A DNA stretch of 64,000 nucleotides from positions 5,415 to 69,414 of the forward strand of contig CAZFZQ010000001.1 in assembly GCA_964522845.1 (NCBI GenBank). Direction: 5' to 3'. This stretch comes from CAZFZQ01 sp964522845 (GTDB lineage: Bacteria; Patescibacteriota; Patescibacteriia; GCA-002772895). Made by a program: the position numbers and the translations under genes. This document shows, in pieces, positions 61,169 through 64,000 of this stretch (positions within the stretch are counted from its first letter, which is position 1; the number at the start of each line of letters is the position of its first letter). Below the pieces are notes generated by a model, which was not told where the DNA came from, made no database searches, and saw only the letters and a list, made by a program, of their open reading frames with translations.

Positions 61169-63010
61169 ATGCCTAAAAAAATAGAGAATAATGAAAGCAG
61201 TTTAGAGATGATGCGACATTCAGCCGCCCACTTGATGGCGGCGGCGGTGCAAGAAATTTATCCCAAAACAAAATTTGGCGTGGGTCCGGCCGTGGAAAAC
61301 GGCTTCTATTATGATATGGAAGTGTTGGACGCATCGGGAAAAGAAGTAAAGCTTGGTGATGAAGATTTGAAAAAAATTGAAAAAAAGATGAAGGAATTGA
61401 AAGGGCGCGGAGAAAAATTTACGCGCAAAGAAATAACCATCGCGGCGGCCATAAAACTATTTAAAGAAATGGGGCAGGATTATAAAGTGGAATTATTGCA
61501 AGATTTGAAAAAGAAGGGGACGACGGTGATGAAAGAGATAGAAGGCGAGTCATCCCCCTTTGAAAAAGGGGGAAAGAGGGGGATTTTAAACGTTTCTATT
61601 TATGAAACCGGCAAATTTGTTGATTTGTGCCGCGGACCGCACGTGGAATCCACCGGAAAAATAAAGGTTTTTAAATTGCAAAAACTCGCGGGCGCGTATT
61701 GGCGCGGAAATGAAAAAAATAAAATGCTCACCCGCGTTTACGGCGTAGCTTTTGAAACAGAAAAAGAGATGGCCGATTATCTTAGCATGTTGAAAGAAGC
61801 TGAAAGGCGCGACCACAGGAAAATCGGGGAAGAAATGGAACTTTTTGCTTTTTCGCCCGTTATCGGCCCGGGCCTTGTGCTTTGGATGCCGAACGGCAAC
61901 ATCATAAAAGAAGAATTGGAAAATTGGGCCAAAGAAACTGAGGAAAAATGGGGTTACGTGCGCGTGACTACGCCAATTATTACCAAAGAAGATTTGTTTT
62001 ACGTTTCCGAGCATCTTCCGCACTACAAAGACAGTATGTACAGCCCCATGGATATTGATGGTGAAAAATATTACATCAAGCCCATGAATTGCCCGTTTCA
62101 TCATACGATTTTTAAAAATAGAAAAAGAAGCTACCGCGAATTGCCGCTGCGCCTCGCGGAATACGGCTGGTGCCATCGGTATGAAGATTCCGGATCGCTT
62201 TTTGGTTTGATGCGCGTGCGCGGAATGATGATGAATGACGCGCATATTTATTGTACCAAAGAGCAAGCGGTAAAAGAATTTATTGATGTTATCAGGTTGC
62301 ACGAGTATTATTATAAAATTTTAGGCATTAAGGATTATTACATGGAGCTCTGTTTGCGCAATCCGGAAAATAAAAAATATCACGGCGACGACAAAATGTG
62401 GAACGAGGCGGAAAAATTAATGCGCGAGGCAATGGAAAAATCAGGCGTTCCATACAAAGTGCAAAATGACGGCGCGGCTTTTTACGGTCCTAAGGTGGAT
62501 TTTCAAATTAAGTCGGTGACGGGCAGAATTTTTACGGCTTCCACAAACCAAATTGATTTGTTTATGCCGAAAAAGTTTGATCTGAAATATATTGATAATG
62601 AGGGCAAGGAACAATACGTGGTTTGTATTCATCGCGCGCCCTTGGGTACGCACGAACGGTTTATCGGTTTTTTGATTGAGCATTTCGCGGGCGCGTTTCC
62701 CACCTGGCTTCATCCTGTTCAAGTTCAAGTTATTCCTGTTGGACAAGACCATATAAAGCCCGCGGAAAAATTGGCGGAAAGTTTCAAAGCTCAAGGCGTG
62801 CGCGTTTCGGTTGACAGCGCGGATGAAACCGTTGGTTACAAAATCCGCAAAGCGGAAAAATTTAAGGTTCCATACATGCTCGTGATTGGCGACAAAGAAA
62901 AAGATTTAGAAGAATTGTCCGTGCGCGAGCGGGGGGTAAAAGAACAATATAAAATGCCCGCAAAGAAATTTTTGGAAAAAATAACGGAAGAGATAAAGAA
63001 TAAGGATTAA
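61169..63010 (+). CDS. thrS: Threonyl-tRNA synthetase lacking the TGS domain, with a repeat insertion
   Basis: The ATG at 61169 fits; the frame extends a few codons upstream inside the preceding gene. The protein (~613 residues) lacks the N-terminal TGS domain and starts at the editing domain. Editing residues are present: His17 and His21 (HSAAH) and Cys154 and His158 (CRGPH). The class II core has MNCPFH (Cys308 binds zinc). The anticodon-binding domain closes the protein. Residues ~128-140 (SSPFEKGGKRGIL) come from a repeat at 61551-61587, next to the editing site. It charges tRNA-Thr. Confidence 0.95.
   Translation: MPKKIENNESSLEMMRHSAAHLMAAAVQEIYPKTKFGVGPAVENGFYYDMEVLDASGKEVKLGDEDLKKIEKKMKELKGRGEKFTRKEITIAAAIKLFKEMGQDYKVELLQDLKKKGTTVMKEIEGESSPFEKGGKRGILNVSIYETGKFVDLCRGPHVESTGKIKVFKLQKLAGAYWRGNEKNKMLTRVYGVAFETEKEMADYLSMLKEAERRDHRKIGEEMELFAFSPVIGPGLVLWMPNGNIIKEELENWAKETEEKWGYVRVTTPIITKEDLFYVSEHLPHYKDSMYSPMDIDGEKYYIKPMNCPFHHTIFKNRKRSYRELPLRLAEYGWCHRYEDSGSLFGLMRVRGMMMNDAHIYCTKEQAVKEFIDVIRLHEYYYKILGIKDYYMELCLRNPENKKYHGDDKMWNEAEKLMREAMEKSGVPYKVQNDGAAFYGPKVDFQIKSVTGRIFTASTNQIDLFMPKKFDLKYIDNEGKEQYVVCIHRAPLGTHERFIGFLIEHFAGAFPTWLHPVQVQVIPVGQDHIKPAEKLAESFKAQGVRVSVDSADETVGYKIRKAEKFKVPYMLVIGDKEKDLEELSVRERGVKEQYKMPAKKFLEKITEEIKNKD
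61551..61587. repeat. In-frame palindromic repeat in thrS
   Basis: CCCCCTTT (61554-61561) pairs with AAAGGGGG (61565-61572), followed by AAAGAGGGGGATTTT. It encodes PFEKGGKRGIL and is widely seen as an intergenic repeat type; here it is translated. Confidence 0.85.
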
Positions 63011-63125
63011 TGCGAATGCGCTCGCGCGCCACGAATAACACTAATAAAAAGACCTCGGAAATTTTTCCGGGGCTTTTTATATTTATTCGCGTCATTAGTG
63101 GGCGTAGTCGCCATTCGTGTAATCC
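63011..63125. repeat. Intergenic inverted repeat flanking the thrS terminator
   Basis: ACGAATAACACTAAT on the left is mirrored by ATTAGTG and ATTCGTGTAAT on the right. The two arms flank the terminator hairpin, so the whole may form one long structure. Confidence 0.65.
63046..63079. terminator. Terminator of thrS
   Basis: AAAAAGACCTCGGAAA pairs with TTTCCGGGGCTTTTT with few mismatches. It lies between convergent genes and may act both ways. Confidence 0.8.
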
Positions 63126-63132
63126 TTTGATT

Positions 63133-64000
63133 TTATCTTCCGCGTACTCTGGGCAACTTTTCGGAGCTTAATCCTCTCGGCTCTAAGCGAAATGTTGTGC
63201 CGGATTCACGCACTTCTTCCAATTTGCTGAATCTCTTTGTGTGGGAGGCGAGCATGTTGTTATAAAACTTTAATTTATCTTGATAGTCGCTCCGCATAAC
63301 TTCAAATTCGTCCCATTTGTCGCCAAGCTGTTTTTTTAGTTTGCGATCGGAAAAGAAATTTTTTATTCCGCCGAAGAGCCCGTTTTTTTCCAATCCGGCC
63401 TTATCTCCGGCCATATCAAGCAATTGCCGTTCCAGCCCGCCAGCTGCTTTTTTCTTGCCCGGCACCTGTTCGCCCCAAAGCTCCTGCGATGTTTCTATTA
63501 ATGATTCTTGGGATGTGTAATATTGTTTTACCAAGTCATTAACATAGCCGTCCACGGCCGCTTGCGCCCGTTCAATTATTTCCTCGGATTTTTTTATTTT
63601 ATCCTGTGCCGATTTTTTCGCGTTGCCTTTATTTTGTTCAATTATATTTTCATTCTTTGCGATGGTCTGTAAGTTCTTTTTTATTTCCGGCTGTAATAAT
63701 TCCGGATAATCAAGAAGATTCGCGCGCAAATGTCTTTTTATGTCCGAACCGCCCCGCGCCTCATGTTTATCTTCCGGTTTTGTTTCAACCAATTCTTTGC
63801 GTATTTTCTTTTTTTCTTTCTTTTCTTCCACATCTACATCGCTAAAATCAAATTTATCGTCAATGTCCGCCGTCGCTTCTTTAATATTCTCCGGTTCTTC
63901 TTCTAGCCGTTTTTTTGCTTCTTTAATCGCTTCATCCCAGCCGGCTTCCTCTTCTTTTGCCTTTTTTCGTTTTTTGAAGCCCTCCACCCACTCAGCGTGG
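63133..64000 (-). CDS. Charged coiled-coil hypothetical protein, 5' truncated by window edge
   Basis: The frame stays open to the window edge on the minus strand; a GTG at 63987 is a possible but unsupported start. The visible ~289 residues are rich in K and E and mostly helical, with long coiled-coil stretches (KKNLQTIAKNENIIEQ, KIKKSEEIIERAQAAV). There is no membrane segment. It resembles the 59076-59939 protein in composition. No family is recognised. Confidence 0.55.
   Translation of the reverse strand, partial: HAEWVEGFKKRKKAKEEEAGWDEAIKEAKKRLEEEPENIKEATADIDDKFDFSDVDVEEKKEKKKIRKELVETKPEDKHEARGGSDIKRHLRANLLDYPELLQPEIKKNLQTIAKNENIIEQNKGNAKKSAQDKIKKSEEIIERAQAAVDGYVNDLVKQYYTSQESLIETSQELWGEQVPGKKKAAGGLERQLLDMAGDKAGLEKNGLFGGIKNFFSDRKLKKQLGDKWDEFEVMRSDYQDKLKFYNNMLASHTKRFSKLEEVRESGTTFRLEPRGLSSEKLPRVRGR

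Noticed and set aside
61586..62302. Minus-strand ORF (238 codons) inside thrS
   Set aside because: Opposite conserved synthetase motifs; no start signal or domain.
1..64000. TGA recoded as glycine (as in Gracilibacteria)
   Set aside because: Many genes end in TGA at the expected family length (for example PheS, PheT and the methyltransferase at 1903), and I found no in-frame TGA within conserved domains.

Overview
The window looks like a bacterial contig from the Candidate Phyla Radiation (Patescibacteria, Parcubacteria-like); this is an inference from gene content. Pointers are: an AT-rich, tightly packed layout; many short acidic or coiled-coil proteins without recognisable family; a threonyl-tRNA synthetase lacking its N-terminal TGS domain; a DUF5674 gene; few clear Shine-Dalgarno sequences; and short palindromic repeats both between and inside genes. 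TGA behaves as a normal stop throughout, so I see no sign of a recoded stop. I found no rRNA, tRNA or CRISPR array. No stretch longer than 300 bases lacks a gene.

Region 1 (1-30.6 kb, all + strand) is a cell-surface glycan island. It holds a partial CDP-sugar 2-epimerase, four B12-binding radical SAM proteins, three SPASM-type radical SAM proteins in near tandem, six class I methyltransferases (two are clear paralogues), asparagine synthase (AsnB), four large multi-membrane proteins of the GT-C/GT39 kind, two polyprenyl-phosphate GT2 enzymes, two GT4 transferases, a Wzx-type flippase, a short UDP-sugar dehydrogenase and an NAD-dependent epimerase. Most genes abut or overlap, so much of it may be one or a few operons restarted by promoters before asnB and the flippase. 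The first B12 radical SAM gene is broken only by what looks like a false scaffold gap.

Region 2 (30.6-40.8 kb) continues the glycan theme. It has a minus-strand initiating phosphoglycosyl transferase, a TPR protein, a UDP-glucuronate decarboxylase-like enzyme, GT2 and GT4 transferases, a DUF2304 protein, an unusual stand-alone radical SAM-like protein overlapping a 45-codon ORF, a secreted protein and a zinc metallopeptidase. Here a small GIY-YIG nuclease gene sits between matched inverted repeats, and a nuclease-less copy with the same ends lies about 1.1 kb upstream.

Region 3 (40.8-64 kb) is mostly housekeeping: Lon, an RseP-type site-2 protease, PheS, PheT, DnaE and ThrS, with small transporters, hypothetical acidic proteins and a propeller-like lipoprotein between them. 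Its striking feature is repeat insertions inside reading frames: five in pheT, one each in pheS, thrS and dnaE (and one in the GT2 gene at 33.9 kb), all keeping the frame. One pheT insertion has the same ends as the GIY-YIG element and a matching 4-bp target duplication. Together these suggest a family of small mobile palindromes tolerated inside essential genes. A copy of the pheT 5' end lies 1.65 kb upstream of pheT and brackets a three-gene insertion.
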